From an uncultured Verrucomicrobiota bacterium (lineage in GTDB: Bacteria; Verrucomicrobiota; Verrucomicrobiia; Verrucomicrobiales; Verrucomicrobiaceae), in the NCBI GenBank assembly GCA_903838675.1, contig CAILZI010000165.1:1-44458 (forward strand): a DNA stretch of 44,458 bases, read 5' to 3'. The notes under the pieces are model-generated. The model was not told the origin of the DNA, ran no database searches, and worked only from the letters and a program-made list of their open reading frames with translations. A program made the translations under genes and the position numbers. Shown piece after piece: positions 1 through 9,369 of the stretch; position 1 is the first letter of the stretch, and every line of letters begins with the position of its first letter.

Positions 1-93
1 ACCACCCGTTCCCATTCCGAACACGGAAGTGAAACGCTGTTGCGCCGATGATAGTATGGCGAAAGGCTATGCGAAAGTAGGACGTTGCCAGAT
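1..93 (+). rRNA. rrf: 5S ribosomal RNA, 3' part
   Basis: The sequence carries the conserved 5S core (CCGAACACGGAAGTGAAAC, then GCGCCGATGATAGTATGG and GCGAAAGTAGG) and ends near the closing GTTGCCAG, which would pair with the missing 5' end. Roughly the first 20-25 bases lie outside the window, so this is the distal end of an rRNA operon whose 16S and 23S genes should be just upstream. A strong hairpin terminator follows directly. Confidence 0.93.
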
Positions 94-101
94 TAAACAT
101 C

Positions 102-134
102 ACCCCGCATCTCGTAAGAGATGCGGGGTTTTTT
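102..134 (+). terminator. Rho-independent terminator of the rRNA operon
   Basis: A perfect 12-bp stem (102-113 with 118-129) closes on a GTAA tetraloop and runs into six Ts (129-134). It sits about 10 bases after the 5S 3' end, as expected for the rRNA operon terminator. Confidence 0.93.
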
Positions 135-213
135 GTGCCCAAATCCCACCGGACAAAACCAAACCGCGCAGCCCTGTGCTGTGTTTTACTGGTCGCAACC
201 ATCCACGTCAGCC

Positions 214-1818
214 ATGCGCCTTCTTCTTTCTCTCCAGTTCATCCTCGTCCTGCTGATCTGTCATTTCACTCACACGCTTGCAGTCGGTGCAGACAGCTTT
301 CCAGCCAAAGAAAAGCGCCGCCTTGTGCTGTGCAACGACGGCGGCTCGCTCGGCGCACCCGACATGGAGGCACCCATCGGCATTGAAGGACTCGTGCGTG
401 AGGCCATTGACCCGCTGCGAGACACGATGGTGGACACGCTCTACTGGCAGATCGGTGTGGACCCCTGGATGGGCACAGACACGCACCGCCTGAGCGACTG
501 GTACCTGCACCGCACGAAAGTCGGTACTCTCTGGGGCTCTGACCGCGACAAGTTCAAGACCGCCTCCGAATGGCGCATCTACGAAAATGCGCATCAGCTC
601 ATGGAGCAGGGGACCGATCCCGTCGCGGTCGTCATCGAGCACGGGCACAAGGCCGGGCTGGACGTGTTTGTTTCATTCCGCATCAACGACGGCCATGACT
701 CGCGCCTCAAGGACGGCAGCAAAGACACCAACCTCGTGCCCATGCGCCGCGATCGTCCCGAGTGGCTGATCAATGAAGACGGCTTCGCTAAATTCGAATA
801 CAACTTCGTCGTCCCCGAAGTTCGGTCTTACACGCTCGCGCTCCTCACTGAAGCCATCGCCAACTACGATCTCGACGGCTTTGATCTCGATTTCTGCCGC
901 CAGCCCAAGCTCTTCAAAAAAGGCGAAGGCGAAAAGAACATCGCGCTCATCACCGACATGGTGCGCGCCATCCGCACTGCGCTGGATGCTCGCGGCAAGG
1001 TGCTCGGCCGCAAACTTTACCTCTCCATGCGCGTGCGGCCCGAGTTGGACAAAATGCTGGGCCAGGGCATGGACGTCGCTGCATGGATCAAGGACAAGCT
1101 CGCGGACATCGTCATCGTCGGCGATCCCTCGGGCTGGAACTACCGCCTGCCCATTGAGCAGTTCAAAGAGCTGGCCAAAGGCACCGGCTGCAAAATCCTC
1201 GCGCAAAATCTCTGCGCCTTCAAAGAAGACCGCGGGCGCTCCGCCAGCGTGCTGTTTGGCGAGCGCGATTACTACAACACCGCGCAGTTCCGCGCCGTGG
1301 CCGCGCTGCACTTGCAGGCCGGGGCGGACGGCATGTACCTGTGGAACCAGCACTGGATCAAGCACTACCGCGACGACACCTTTGACCGCCAGTCATGGAA
1401 GGAAATCGGCGATCCCGCCGTGCTCGCGCAGAAGGACAAGCACTACATCGTCGGCCCGCAGGGGCGCGGAGGCCCGCTGCCGCTGGATCTCGCGAAGGCG
1501 GGAGATACCGTGGAACTTAACGTCGAGATCGCCGACGATCCCACCGCCACGCAGGCCCACGCCACTCTGCGCGTCATGATCGAGCAGCTCACCACCCTCG
1601 ATCCCCTCGACCTCCGCCTCAATGGCACCGCCCTCGACCTCGCCTCCGTCAAAAAGCGCCTCAACTACAACGACTGCTGGCTCGATTTCGACGTCACCAA
1701 ACTCATGCATAAAGGTGGCAACGCGCTTGTGATCAAGTGCACCGCTCGCAACCCTCACGTGCTTGCTCCGTTGACCCTGCGGCGTGTGGAGGTGCTGGTG
1801 AGTGGATTGGAGAAGTGA
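214..1818 (+). CDS. Secreted TIM-barrel glycoside-hydrolase-like protein
   Basis: 534 residues from the ATG at 214, chosen because it opens a clear signal peptide (MRLLLSLQFILVLLICHF, ending near AVGA); the frame runs further upstream but only into the rRNA terminator. The body resembles the uncharacterised glycoside-hydrolase-like TIM-barrel proteins common in Verrucomicrobia and Planctomycetes: a strand ending DGFDLDF (D224 and D226 at the usual catalytic-end position), then LYLSMRVRP, a GMDVAAWIKD helix, DIVIVGDP, and ADGMYLWNQHW. A beta-rich C-terminal domain (about 420-534) looks like a carbohydrate-binding or jelly-roll module. Substrate cannot be told from sequence. It stands alone between the rRNA operon and the PBP gene. 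A fragment of a relative is at 14041-14396. Confidence 0.8.
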   Translation: MRLLLSLQFILVLLICHFTHTLAVGADSFPAKEKRRLVLCNDGGSLGAPDMEAPIGIEGLVREAIDPLRDTMVDTLYWQIGVDPWMGTDTHRLSDWYLHRTKVGTLWGSDRDKFKTASEWRIYENAHQLMEQGTDPVAVVIEHGHKAGLDVFVSFRINDGHDSRLKDGSKDTNLVPMRRDRPEWLINEDGFAKFEYNFVVPEVRSYTLALLTEAIANYDLDGFDLDFCRQPKLFKKGEGEKNIALITDMVRAIRTALDARGKVLGRKLYLSMRVRPELDKMLGQGMDVAAWIKDKLADIVIVGDPSGWNYRLPIEQFKELAKGTGCKILAQNLCAFKEDRGRSASVLFGERDYYNTAQFRAVAALHLQAGADGMYLWNQHWIKHYRDDTFDRQSWKEIGDPAVLAQKDKHYIVGPQGRGGPLPLDLAKAGDTVELNVEIADDPTATQAHATLRVMIEQLTTLDPLDLRLNGTALDLASVKKRLNYNDCWLDFDVTKLMHKGGNALVIKCTARNPHVLAPLTLRRVEVLVSGLEK

Positions 1819-2001
1819 TGAGGAAAGTTAGAGACTTTTTGGGCTGGTAATGAAGCTTGGGCTGCCAGAGTTGCGTCTTTCACCCACCCTGGCGAAATCA
1901 TCAGCACCTGACCTCCAGCTTGACGCCGTGCGTGCGTAGCCGCATGTTCCTTCCTGCCCCGGGCAGTCGTATGACTTCCCGGCGCATTGTTTTCCATCCC
2001 C

Positions 2002-4071
2002 ATGCTTTCCTCGTATGCTCTGACCTCGTCGTCCCTGCTCAGCCGGTTTCTGGCGGCGGGTTTTGGGATGCTAGCCCTATTCGGCCCGCAGGTGCAGGCC
2101 CAGGTGGTGCTGAAGGCGCAGCCGGTGGAATCAGTGGAAGACGAGGCGAAAAAGGTGAAGCCTGCCGTGCCGGAAAAGCAGGATCTCAATGCCTCCTGGG
2201 CGACGCAGAAGGAGGCGCGTGCCATGACCCTGAGCGTGCCCGCGCCACGCGGACAGATCGTGGACCGCCATGGCATCCCCTTTGCGCAGAACCGCGCCGC
2301 CAATTACCTCGCGCTGGTCATGCCTTACATGGATGGCGCCAGCGATGCGCAGATCACTGCCTTTGCACGCACCACCATCGCCAAGGTGAATGCCGCGCTT
2401 GGCAGGAGCTGGTCTCTCTCAGATGACCGGGTGCTGCTGCACTACAAGCACCGCCGCTGGCTGCCGCTGGTCTTTTCCGTGGAAGAAGGGCTCAATGTGG
2501 AGATCACCCCGGACATGGAGCAAAAGCTCAAACCCCTCCTCGGTGGCAGTCTCGTCATCCAGGCGGCTTATCTGCGGCATTATCCGCAGGGGGCCACCGC
2601 CTGCCACATCATCGGTTACACAGGCAAGACCCGCCCGCTGCCCACGGGACCGATCGTCGATGGCGATCCGGTGTTCGAGGAGATGGAAGGCCGTGAAGGC
2701 ATCGAAACCGCATTCGACAGCGATCTCAAAGGCCAGTCAGGCATCGTCAATGTGCTTTTCAGTCCAGATGGCAAGCGCCTCTCCGAAGACGTGCGGCGTG
2801 CGCCCAGCCCGGGCCACAACGTGGTGCTTTCCATCGACTACAACTTTCAAAAGTACGCCGAAAACGCCCTTAAAAAGCACACCACCGGCGGTGCCATGGT
2901 CATCATGGACGTCACCAATGGCGACATCCTCGCCATGGCCTCCAATCCCGGCTTTGATCTCAATGAATTCGTGCCCGGCATCCGGCAGAAGCGCTATGAA
3001 GAGCTGACGAAAGACCCGCATCTGCCGCTCTACCCGCGCTCGTTCCGTGGCGAATATCCCCCGGCTTCCACCTTCAAGATCGTCACCGCATTGGGCGCGC
3101 TGGACAGCGGCAAAGTGGATGCCAAAACGCAGTTTGACTGCCCCAATGCGCTGGAGATCGGCGACCGTGTGTTCAAGAACTGGAACAAGGATGGAGAGGG
3201 CTCCATGAACGTGGTCAGCGCAATCAAGCGCTCCTGCAACACCTGGTTCTACCGTGCCGCACTCGAGTCGGGTGCCGATTTCATCACCAACATGGCTCTG
3301 CGCCTCGGCTTTGGCGAGCGCACCGGCATTCCGCTCAAGGCCGAAGGGGAGGGCTTTGTGCCCACCAACAGCTATCTCCTCCAGCATCGCGGTCACAAGA
3401 TGCTGCCGGGGGATCTGGCAAACATAGCCATCGGTCAGGGCATGGTGCTGGCCACGCCGCTCCAGGTCTGCCAGTGCATGGCCGGACTGGGAGACGGCAC
3501 GCGCATCCCCCAGCCGCGTCTGGTGCTGCAAGTACAGGACATGGGAGACCGCGTGGTGATGGCCTATGAGCCCAAGGACCGCAGACGCATCGACCTCAAT
3601 CCCGACCAGCGGGCGACAGTCATCAGCGGCATGGTGGCCGTGGTCAATGGTGGCGGCGGCACCGGGCACGCCGCTGCGATCAAGCAGGCCGAGATCGCGG
3701 GCAAGACCGGCACAGCCCAGTGGCGCATCAGCAAAGATCAAAATCTCGCCTGGTTCACCGGCTTTCTGCCTGCAGGCAAGCCGATGTTTGCCTTCGCCGT
3801 CGTCTATGAAGGCGAGCCCGGTGAGGACATCAGCGGTGGCAAAAAAGCCGCACCCATCGTGAACGAGGTCTTCACCAACATCTTCGAAAAAGCCCCGGCG
3901 GACGATCCCATGCTGCAGGCCATGAAGGAGGTGCCCAAGGCCACCATGGTGGATGAAGCGACCTCCAGTACAAAAAGCGAAGAAGTGCAGACCGCCCGGC
4001 CTGCCGCCCCCCCTCCACCGCCACCGAAAAAGGGCATCGGCGGCTTCTTCAGCCGGCTCTTTGGTCGTTAA
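2002..4071 (+). CDS. mrdA: Penicillin-binding protein 2-type transpeptidase
   Basis: 689 residues from the ATG at 2002; an in-frame TTG at 1987 is possible. Class B PBP that cross-links peptidoglycan, probably in side-wall elongation. One N-terminal hydrophobic segment (about 12-32) is followed by the class B pedestal/dimerisation start (PRGQIVDRHGIPFAQNR, about 82-98). The transpeptidase domain has all three motifs: S356-TFK (active serine), S411-C-N413 and K568-TG. The tail is Pro/Ala-rich (APPPPPPKK) and ends in a basic, aromatic GFFSRLFGR. The hydrophobic segment is followed by VQAQ, so a cleaved signal peptide cannot be excluded. The usual rod partners (mreC, mreD, rodA) are not nearby; the next two genes follow closely. 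The mrdA symbol rests on domain layout, and a sporulation/FtsI-like paralogue is less likely. Confidence 0.9.
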   Translation: MLSSYALTSSSLLSRFLAAGFGMLALFGPQVQAQVVLKAQPVESVEDEAKKVKPAVPEKQDLNASWATQKEARAMTLSVPAPRGQIVDRHGIPFAQNRAANYLALVMPYMDGASDAQITAFARTTIAKVNAALGRSWSLSDDRVLLHYKHRRWLPLVFSVEEGLNVEITPDMEQKLKPLLGGSLVIQAAYLRHYPQGATACHIIGYTGKTRPLPTGPIVDGDPVFEEMEGREGIETAFDSDLKGQSGIVNVLFSPDGKRLSEDVRRAPSPGHNVVLSIDYNFQKYAENALKKHTTGGAMVIMDVTNGDILAMASNPGFDLNEFVPGIRQKRYEELTKDPHLPLYPRSFRGEYPPASTFKIVTALGALDSGKVDAKTQFDCPNALEIGDRVFKNWNKDGEGSMNVVSAIKRSCNTWFYRAALESGADFITNMALRLGFGERTGIPLKAEGEGFVPTNSYLLQHRGHKMLPGDLANIAIGQGMVLATPLQVCQCMAGLGDGTRIPQPRLVLQVQDMGDRVVMAYEPKDRRRIDLNPDQRATVISGMVAVVNGGGGTGHAAAIKQAEIAGKTGTAQWRISKDQNLAWFTGFLPAGKPMFAFAVVYEGEPGEDISGGKKAAPIVNEVFTNIFEKAPADDPMLQAMKEVPKATMVDEATSSTKSEEVQTARPAAPPPPPPKKGIGGFFSRLFGR

Positions 4072-4088
4072 TCAACCCCACTTTCAAT

Positions 4089-4514
4089 TTGAACATCCAG
4101 CTCGCCATCGTCTGTGACTTTGCCGCCGACTATCAGGGCAAGCTCTGCATCCAGGGCGCATTTGACACGCTCTGTGCCCAGACCTTTCCAGTCGTCCATC
4201 CGCAGTGCTCCATCGCCGTGCGGGCGGTTTTTCAGGCGGAAGATGCAGGCAAACATGAATTTGTGATTCGCTGCGTTGATCCGGACGGCAAGGAATGCCT
4301 GCCGCCCATGCCCGCGCAGCTGGATGTGACCTTCCCTTCGTCCTTCATCCCGTTTGTCTCGCGCAACATCGTCTACACTCTGCAGCGCCTAAAGTTTGAG
4401 CGGCAGGGCATGTACCGCTGGCTGGTCCAGCACCACGACGACACCCTGGCCAGCATCCCCCTGCGAGTGACTTTGTTCGACGAGCGCCGCTCCGCCACCG
4501 GCCCTGCAGGCTAG
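4089..4514 (+). CDS. DUF6941-like protein
   Basis: 141 residues from a TTG at 4089; no ATG lies near the N-terminus, and the opening NIQLAIVCDFAADYQGKLC with IQGAFDTL looks like a true family start. The pattern of a short beta-rich domain (LAIVCD, GKLCIQGAFDTL, a conserved cluster PSSFIPFVSRNIVYTLQ, and a terminal IPLRVTLF) resembles the DUF6941 family; function is unknown. It lies 17 bp after the PBP gene and 6 bp before the ACT gene on the same strand, so the three are probably cotranscribed. No signal peptide, membrane segment or catalytic motif is visible. Assignment to DUF6941 is from memory of the family pattern. Confidence 0.75.
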   Translation: MNIQLAIVCDFAADYQGKLCIQGAFDTLCAQTFPVVHPQCSIAVRAVFQAEDAGKHEFVIRCVDPDGKECLPPMPAQLDVTFPSSFIPFVSRNIVYTLQRLKFERQGMYRWLVQHHDDTLASIPLRVTLFDERRSATGPAG

Positions 4515-4520
4515 CCGCCC

Positions 4521-5000
4521 ATGATCACCTCCAAACCCAAGACCCAGTCCGAGACCGGCACTCCGGCAGGGAGTCCTGTCAAACAGTTGTCCGTCTTCCT
4601 GCACAACCGAGTTGGCGCCCTCATGTCTCTGGTGAAGCTGCTCACGGAGCACCGCATCGAGGTGCTGGGCCTCTCCCTGCAGGACACCACCGAACTCGCC
4701 CTCGTGCGCCTCATTCCAAGCGACCCTGAAACCACCGAAATGCTTTTCATTGAGAAAGGCATCCCTCATGTGGTCTTTCCCGTCACAGTTGTCGAGCTTC
4801 GTGAGACGGACCACTCTCTCGTCCATGCGCTTTCCGCTTTGCTCTCCGCCGAGATCAACATCGACTTCACCTACGCCCTGTACGTTCGCCCCGCCCAGCA
4901 TCCCGTTTTCGTGCTCCACCTCGACTCCCCCGAAGTCGGTGCCGAAGTGCTCAGCGCTTCCGGCTTCAAGGTGCTGACGCAGGAGGATTTGAGCCGGTAG
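4521..5000 (+). CDS. ACT-domain protein
   Basis: 159 residues. Residues about 22-54 (QLSVFLHNRVGALMSLVKL, then EVLGLSLQDT) form the first strand and helix of an ACT domain; a second repeat at about 105-155 (INIDFTYALYVR, HPVFVLHLDSPE, EVLSASGFKVLTQEDL) suggests a tandem ACT protein. Such stand-alone proteins bind amino acids or other small ligands and act as regulators, but the ligand here is unknown. It starts 6 bp after the preceding gene and is probably in its operon. Confidence 0.85.
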   Translation: MITSKPKTQSETGTPAGSPVKQLSVFLHNRVGALMSLVKLLTEHRIEVLGLSLQDTTELALVRLIPSDPETTEMLFIEKGIPHVVFPVTVVELRETDHSLVHALSALLSAEINIDFTYALYVRPAQHPVFVLHLDSPEVGAEVLSASGFKVLTQEDLSR

Positions 5001-5016
5001 GGCAGGGGGTGCCTCT

Positions 5017-6825
5017 TCAAGGTGCTGTTCCAGAAGCCTGCGCGCCTTTGAGCCAGTCCTCTTTCGTCAGCATGAAGGTGGGGGCCAGCCGCGCCAGAAA
5101 CTCCTTTGCATCCTCCGCTGCACCGAGTTCCTGCATCGGGTCCTCCTGTCCCACACGCTGCTCCGGCAGCGGCACGTAGATGGATGCCATCGCCCAGCGG
5201 TGCTGGATGTTGCGGAACACCGCATCGTAGTAGGAGAGGAAGATGTGCTCGTAGTGGTCCGCGCAAGAGGTGCCGTCGGAGCCGATGTACCAGTAGAAGT
5301 TGATCGCCCGAGTGCGGACCTTCACGCCGGGCTTGGGCTCCGCATCGCGAAAGACGCGCATCATCATGATGGAGATTTCACGACCATCTGCCATGTGCAG
5401 CGGGATCTGAGTGCGGTCAGTCACCGTCCAGCCCTGGTTGGGCAGGCACACCTCCGGGCGGTGCAGGCTGCGCTTTTCAAATCCGCTCAGGATCACGGTG
5501 GCCATGATCTGCCTGCCCGTGGCTGAGGCATACACATTGCGCGCCAGCCGCACACCTTCATCCAGCAGGTTTTTCTCGTCTGCCGTCATGTCATATTCAC
5601 GCCCCTGGTAGTCGCCCAGGGACAGCGGCAGGAAGGGCAGTCGTGAGTCATCGGACCTGAGTTTCACCCCCGGTGCCGCGACATGAAAGCCGATGTCTGT
5701 GCACATGCACATCCCCAGCAGCAGCAGAGGCAGTATTAAGGCCGCCAGGAGCCGGGCCAGAGTCCGGCGTGGCTCAGGAATCTCGCAGATTTCACCCGCA
5801 GCCGGAGGCCTGCCATGCCGCTTCAGATTCGCCTTCATCTCACGTCCTTCAAACAGCCAGCAAAGGGCAAACATGCCCGCCAGGGCGATGCCAAAGACCG
5901 CAAAGCCCGCAAACGTGTGGTAGGGCGACATTTCCTGATGCTCGCCAATGTGCCTGCCCACGGCAAAATCGACGCCAAACTGCTTCGTCCCTGCCACCAG
6001 CAGCAGCAGCCGCACCACATTGCCCGCCACGGCCAGGGGCACAGCGCACACGAATAAAATGAAGCGCGATCGCGGCCGCTTAAGCGCCAGATAACCCAGC
6101 AGCGCCGAGATCATCATCAGCGCAAAGAGTGAATTGATCCCACTGCACTTCGCATCCACGTCCAGACTGAACGCATCACCGATCTGCAGTCCGTGTTCAG
6201 CATCCGGGGCGGACTGCAGCGCCGAGCCCTCATTCACCGCCGGGACTCCCACCGTGTTCAACACTGCAGCAGCCATGGCAGCTGTTCGCGGGCGCAGCGG
6301 GGATGCCACGGAGTCTTCCAGCGGTTGCATCGGCCAGGTGAAAAGCAAAAACAGCCAGGCAAAGAACAGAGTTCGCATCCACGAAGCCCCAGCCACCAGC
6401 AGAATGAAGCCCGCCAGCACAAACTGAACTGCCAGAAAGCCCGGGTAGCCCGTGTTTGCCTTGTAGCCCACCCAATATAAGAACAGACCCAGCCCCAGGG
6501 GCAGCAGGCCCCGCCAGGTGCCCTGCCAAGGCAGACGGCAGAGCTCGTCACGCCGCAGCCACACAAGCCAGCCCACCAGCCCAGGCACCAAAAGGCAGAA
6601 CTGCCAGTCCGCACGCTTGCTCACCCAGCGAGCCCAGCCTATCAGGATGCTCTCACGCTTGTCATAGTCCCATTGCTGGTAGGGCCAGAATAGGAACAGC
6701 AGCAAAAGTACCGCAGGCAACCCCCACAGCACCGCCCGCCGCAGCATTTTCGGCTGCTCATAGAAGGGTGTGGTCGAAGGAGTGAAGGTGGACACATTGG
6801 GGGTCCGGGTGGATTCTGTTACCAT
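5017..6825 (-). CDS. Exosortase with fused EpsI-like domain
   Basis: 602 residues from the ATG at 6825; an in-frame TTG at 6873 would add 16 residues and the ATG at 6747 would still keep all membrane helices. Residues about 28-340 form a multi-spanning exosortase domain with the expected catalytic trio: C227 (AKCSGINSLF), R272 (AGNVVRLLLL) and H303 (YHTFAGF). Exosortases cleave C-terminal sorting signals of exported proteins. After the last helices, about 370-600 resembles the exosortase-associated EpsI domain (SLGDYQGREY, LHRPEVCLPNQGW, INFYWYIG), here fused in one chain. No sorting-signal substrate is visible in the window. The gene is divergent from the membrane-protein gene at 6910, leaving about 84 bp for both promoters. 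Confidence 0.9.
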   Translation of the reverse strand: MVTESTRTPNVSTFTPSTTPFYEQPKMLRRAVLWGLPAVLLLLFLFWPYQQWDYDKRESILIGWARWVSKRADWQFCLLVPGLVGWLVWLRRDELCRLPWQGTWRGLLPLGLGLFLYWVGYKANTGYPGFLAVQFVLAGFILLVAGASWMRTLFFAWLFLLFTWPMQPLEDSVASPLRPRTAAMAAAVLNTVGVPAVNEGSALQSAPDAEHGLQIGDAFSLDVDAKCSGINSLFALMMISALLGYLALKRPRSRFILFVCAVPLAVAGNVVRLLLLVAGTKQFGVDFAVGRHIGEHQEMSPYHTFAGFAVFGIALAGMFALCWLFEGREMKANLKRHGRPPAAGEICEIPEPRRTLARLLAALILPLLLLGMCMCTDIGFHVAAPGVKLRSDDSRLPFLPLSLGDYQGREYDMTADEKNLLDEGVRLARNVYASATGRQIMATVILSGFEKRSLHRPEVCLPNQGWTVTDRTQIPLHMADGREISIMMMRVFRDAEPKPGVKVRTRAINFYWYIGSDGTSCADHYEHIFLSYYDAVFRNIQHRWAMASIYVPLPEQRVGQEDPMQELGAAEDAKEFLARLAPTFMLTKEDWLKGAQASGTAP

Positions 6826-6909
6826 GACATGGGTTGACGGACAAACGCTGGCCTTGTTTGTTGATTCTGGCAACCTTCATCGCGTAACGTCACCGACGCA
6901 TCTTTCTTC

Positions 6910-8091
6910 ATGTCCGATCCGCTTCCCCCCACCTCATCTGCCGCCACCGACGACGAAGACGCCGCCGAGGATGCTTTGCTCTTCGCTCGTTGCAATCCGG
7001 CATCGGCAGATGATGTCGCGCCGAAAGACGCCAAGACTGGTAGCACCACAGCCACGGACAAGAAAAAATCCGGTGCCTCCGGCCCGCACAAGGACGATGT
7101 CCTGGACCATCCCGTCCATCCGCCGAATCTCCGGCGCTCCCACCTGACCTACCGCCATCTGGTCATCTCACTCAGCACCTCCATCCTCATTGGTCTGGTG
7201 CTCTTGTTTGTCGGCCGGTGGTTCTACCTTGAAAAGATCGAACCCCGGCTTTCCTCCACTGCTGCCGTTGCTTCTGCGGCAACTCCTTCCCCCGCTGCAG
7301 TGTCAGCTTCTGCGGCCCCTTCAGCATCTGCTCCGTCCGAAGCTGCGCTCAAGGATGAGCTCGCCAAATCTGCCGAACAATTGACCGCGCTTCAGAAACT
7401 GGTGGATGTCATGCGCCGCGAGCAGTTGCTCTTGCAGCAGAACACCCGCGAATCCCTCGAAAACATCTCCACAGCGCTGAAAAATCCTCAGCTCGTGCCT
7501 GCCCCCGTTGCCCCCGTGACCAGCCAGCCTGGCCAGTCCCGCATGGCAGACATGAAGACCGAGGTTTCGCCCACCCAGCAGGAGTTCATCCAGCTCAAAG
7601 AGCGCAACCGCCTCACTCAGTATGCGGACGAGGCCATCGCCACCGGCATGCGCCGCCCGCTTGAAGTGCTCATCGAATACATGCGTGATCCGCAGGTGCC
7701 GCACCTGCATGATGCCGCCAAGGCTGAGTTTATGCGTGCCGTGCGCGCCATCCAGCTCCTGCAACGCGAAGACCCGGGCTTTCGCCTTCCCGTCGCGGAA
7801 CTCTTCAAGGACAGCAGCATCCGCGATGAGGCCGATGTGAAGCCCGAGGCCCTGCTCAAGCTGCTGGCAGACTACAAGCTCTCCTGGGAGGTGCGTGTGC
7901 GTGTTTGCTTCCTCCTGCTTAGCAGTCCGCTGCCTGAAACCAATGAGCAGCTAATCAAAGCCATCAAGGATGACCCCTCCCTCGATGTTGCCAAGCATGC
8001 CCAGCTTGCCCTGGAGCAGCGTGTCAAAAAACGCTTCCGCATCTTCGACATTCTCGCTATCGAGGAGTGGTTCAAATCGCAGGGAAAATAA
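6910..8091 (+). CDS. Single-pass membrane protein, unrecognised
   Basis: 393 residues. A charged, Ser/Ala/Asp-rich cytoplasmic stretch (1-82) precedes one membrane helix (about 84-106, LVISLSTSILIGLVLLFVG). After it come an Ala/Ser/Pro-rich linker and a coiled-coil-like region (about 140-185, KDELAKSAEQLTALQKLVDVMRRE), then a helical domain (about 210-393) rich in Arg/Glu with no motif I recognise. Divergent from the exosortase gene, and 75 bp before the glycosyltransferase gene. The layout suggests a periplasmic scaffold or linker protein, but that is only inference. Confidence 0.8.
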   Translation: MSDPLPPTSSAATDDEDAAEDALLFARCNPASADDVAPKDAKTGSTTATDKKKSGASGPHKDDVLDHPVHPPNLRRSHLTYRHLVISLSTSILIGLVLLFVGRWFYLEKIEPRLSSTAAVASAATPSPAAVSASAAPSASAPSEAALKDELAKSAEQLTALQKLVDVMRREQLLLQQNTRESLENISTALKNPQLVPAPVAPVTSQPGQSRMADMKTEVSPTQQEFIQLKERNRLTQYADEAIATGMRRPLEVLIEYMRDPQVPHLHDAAKAEFMRAVRAIQLLQREDPGFRLPVAELFKDSSIRDEADVKPEALLKLLADYKLSWEVRVRVCFLLLSSPLPETNEQLIKAIKDDPSLDVAKHAQLALEQRVKKRFRIFDILAIEEWFKSQGK

Positions 8092-8166
8092 CCCCCCACA
8101 CGCGGACAGACCCCATTCCTTTTTCGCCTTCTTCCGACAGCCACCCGGCGCACCCAGCCAGCCACC

Positions 8167-9369
8167 ATGAAAGCTCTCTTCCTCACCAACGAATTTCCTC
8201 CCCACATCTACGGCGGTGCCGGCGTCCACGTGGAATACCTCACCCGGGAGCTCGCCAAGCTCATGGAGATCGATGTCCGCTGCTTTGGCGACCAGTCCAG
8301 CCATGAGGGCAATCTCCACGTCCAGGGCTTTGGCCTCGACACCACCGGCTGGGACAGCCCGCTCAATCTGAAGTCCGTCTTCGGCGCTCTCCAGCGCTGC
8401 CTCGACTTCAACACCCATGGCATCGATGCCAGCCTCGTCCATCTCCACACTTGGTATGCGCACTTCGGCGGCATCCTCGCCAAGCTCAACTATGGCGTGC
8501 CCATGGTGCTCACCGTCCATTCTCTGGAGCCTCTGCGCCCCTGGAAGCGCGAGCAGCTCGGCCACGGCTACGACTTCACCGTCTGGCTGGAAAGCACCGC
8601 GCTGAAAATGGCGGATGCCATCATCGCCGTCTCCGAAGGCACCAAGGCCGACATCCTCCAGCACTTCGACGTCGATCCGCACAAGGTCCATGTCATCTAC
8701 AACGGCATCGACCTCGCCGAATACCGCCGCACCGAAGGCCCCGACATCCTCCGCAAACACGGCGTGGATCCAGACAAACCCTACGTTCTCTTCGTCGGCC
8801 GCATCGCCCGGCAGAAGGGCATCGTCCACCTCGTCCGCGCCATCCAGCATCTTGATCCCGGCTTCCAGGTCGTCCTTTGCGCCGGCGCGCCCGACACCAT
8901 CGAGATCAAAGAAGAGATGGAAGCTGCCGTCGCCGAGGCCAGCAAGGTGCGCCCCGGCTTCATCTGGGTGCAGGCCATGGTCCCGCTGCAGGAAAAGATC
9001 GTCCTCTACTCCCACGCCGACGTCTTCTGCTGCCCGTCCATCTATGAGCCCTTCGGCATCATCAACCTCGAAGCCATGGCCTGCGAGACCGCCGTCGTCG
9101 CCAGCGCCGTGGGTGGCATCAAGGAAGTCGTCGTCGATGGCGAGACGGGCATCCTCGTCCCACTGGAGCAGCAGACTGAGAGCCCTTTTGAAGCTCTGCA
9201 CCCCGAGAAATTCGCGCGCGACCTCGCCGCAGGAGTCAACAAGCTCATGGCCGACCCTACTCTGCGCAACCGCATGGCCCAGGCCGGCCGCCAGCGCGCT
9301 GAGGATCATTTCAGCTGGAAGAGCATCGCGCGGAAGACGCTGGCGCTTTACAAGACCCTGGCGGTGTAA
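8167..9369 (+). CDS. glgA: Glycogen synthase-type glycosyltransferase (GT4-like)
   Basis: 400 residues with two Rossmann domains (GT-B fold). The N-terminus (TNEFPPHIYGGAGVHVEYL) and overall length match the actinobacterial-type glycogen synthase group, which uses ADP-glucose (or forms maltose-1-phosphate in GlgM relatives) rather than the longer GT5 GlgA. The C-terminal donor-binding half carries LFVGRIARQKGI and the E-X7-E motif E294-PFGIINL-E302. No other glycogen genes are in the window, so it is an orphan here. The symbol follows the family name; a related GT4 enzyme acting on another sugar acceptor is possible. Confidence 0.85.
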   Translation: MKALFLTNEFPPHIYGGAGVHVEYLTRELAKLMEIDVRCFGDQSSHEGNLHVQGFGLDTTGWDSPLNLKSVFGALQRCLDFNTHGIDASLVHLHTWYAHFGGILAKLNYGVPMVLTVHSLEPLRPWKREQLGHGYDFTVWLESTALKMADAIIAVSEGTKADILQHFDVDPHKVHVIYNGIDLAEYRRTEGPDILRKHGVDPDKPYVLFVGRIARQKGIVHLVRAIQHLDPGFQVVLCAGAPDTIEIKEEMEAAVAEASKVRPGFIWVQAMVPLQEKIVLYSHADVFCCPSIYEPFGIINLEAMACETAVVASAVGGIKEVVVDGETGILVPLEQQTESPFEALHPEKFARDLAAGVNKLMADPTLRNRMAQAGRQRAEDHFSWKSIARKTLALYKTLAV

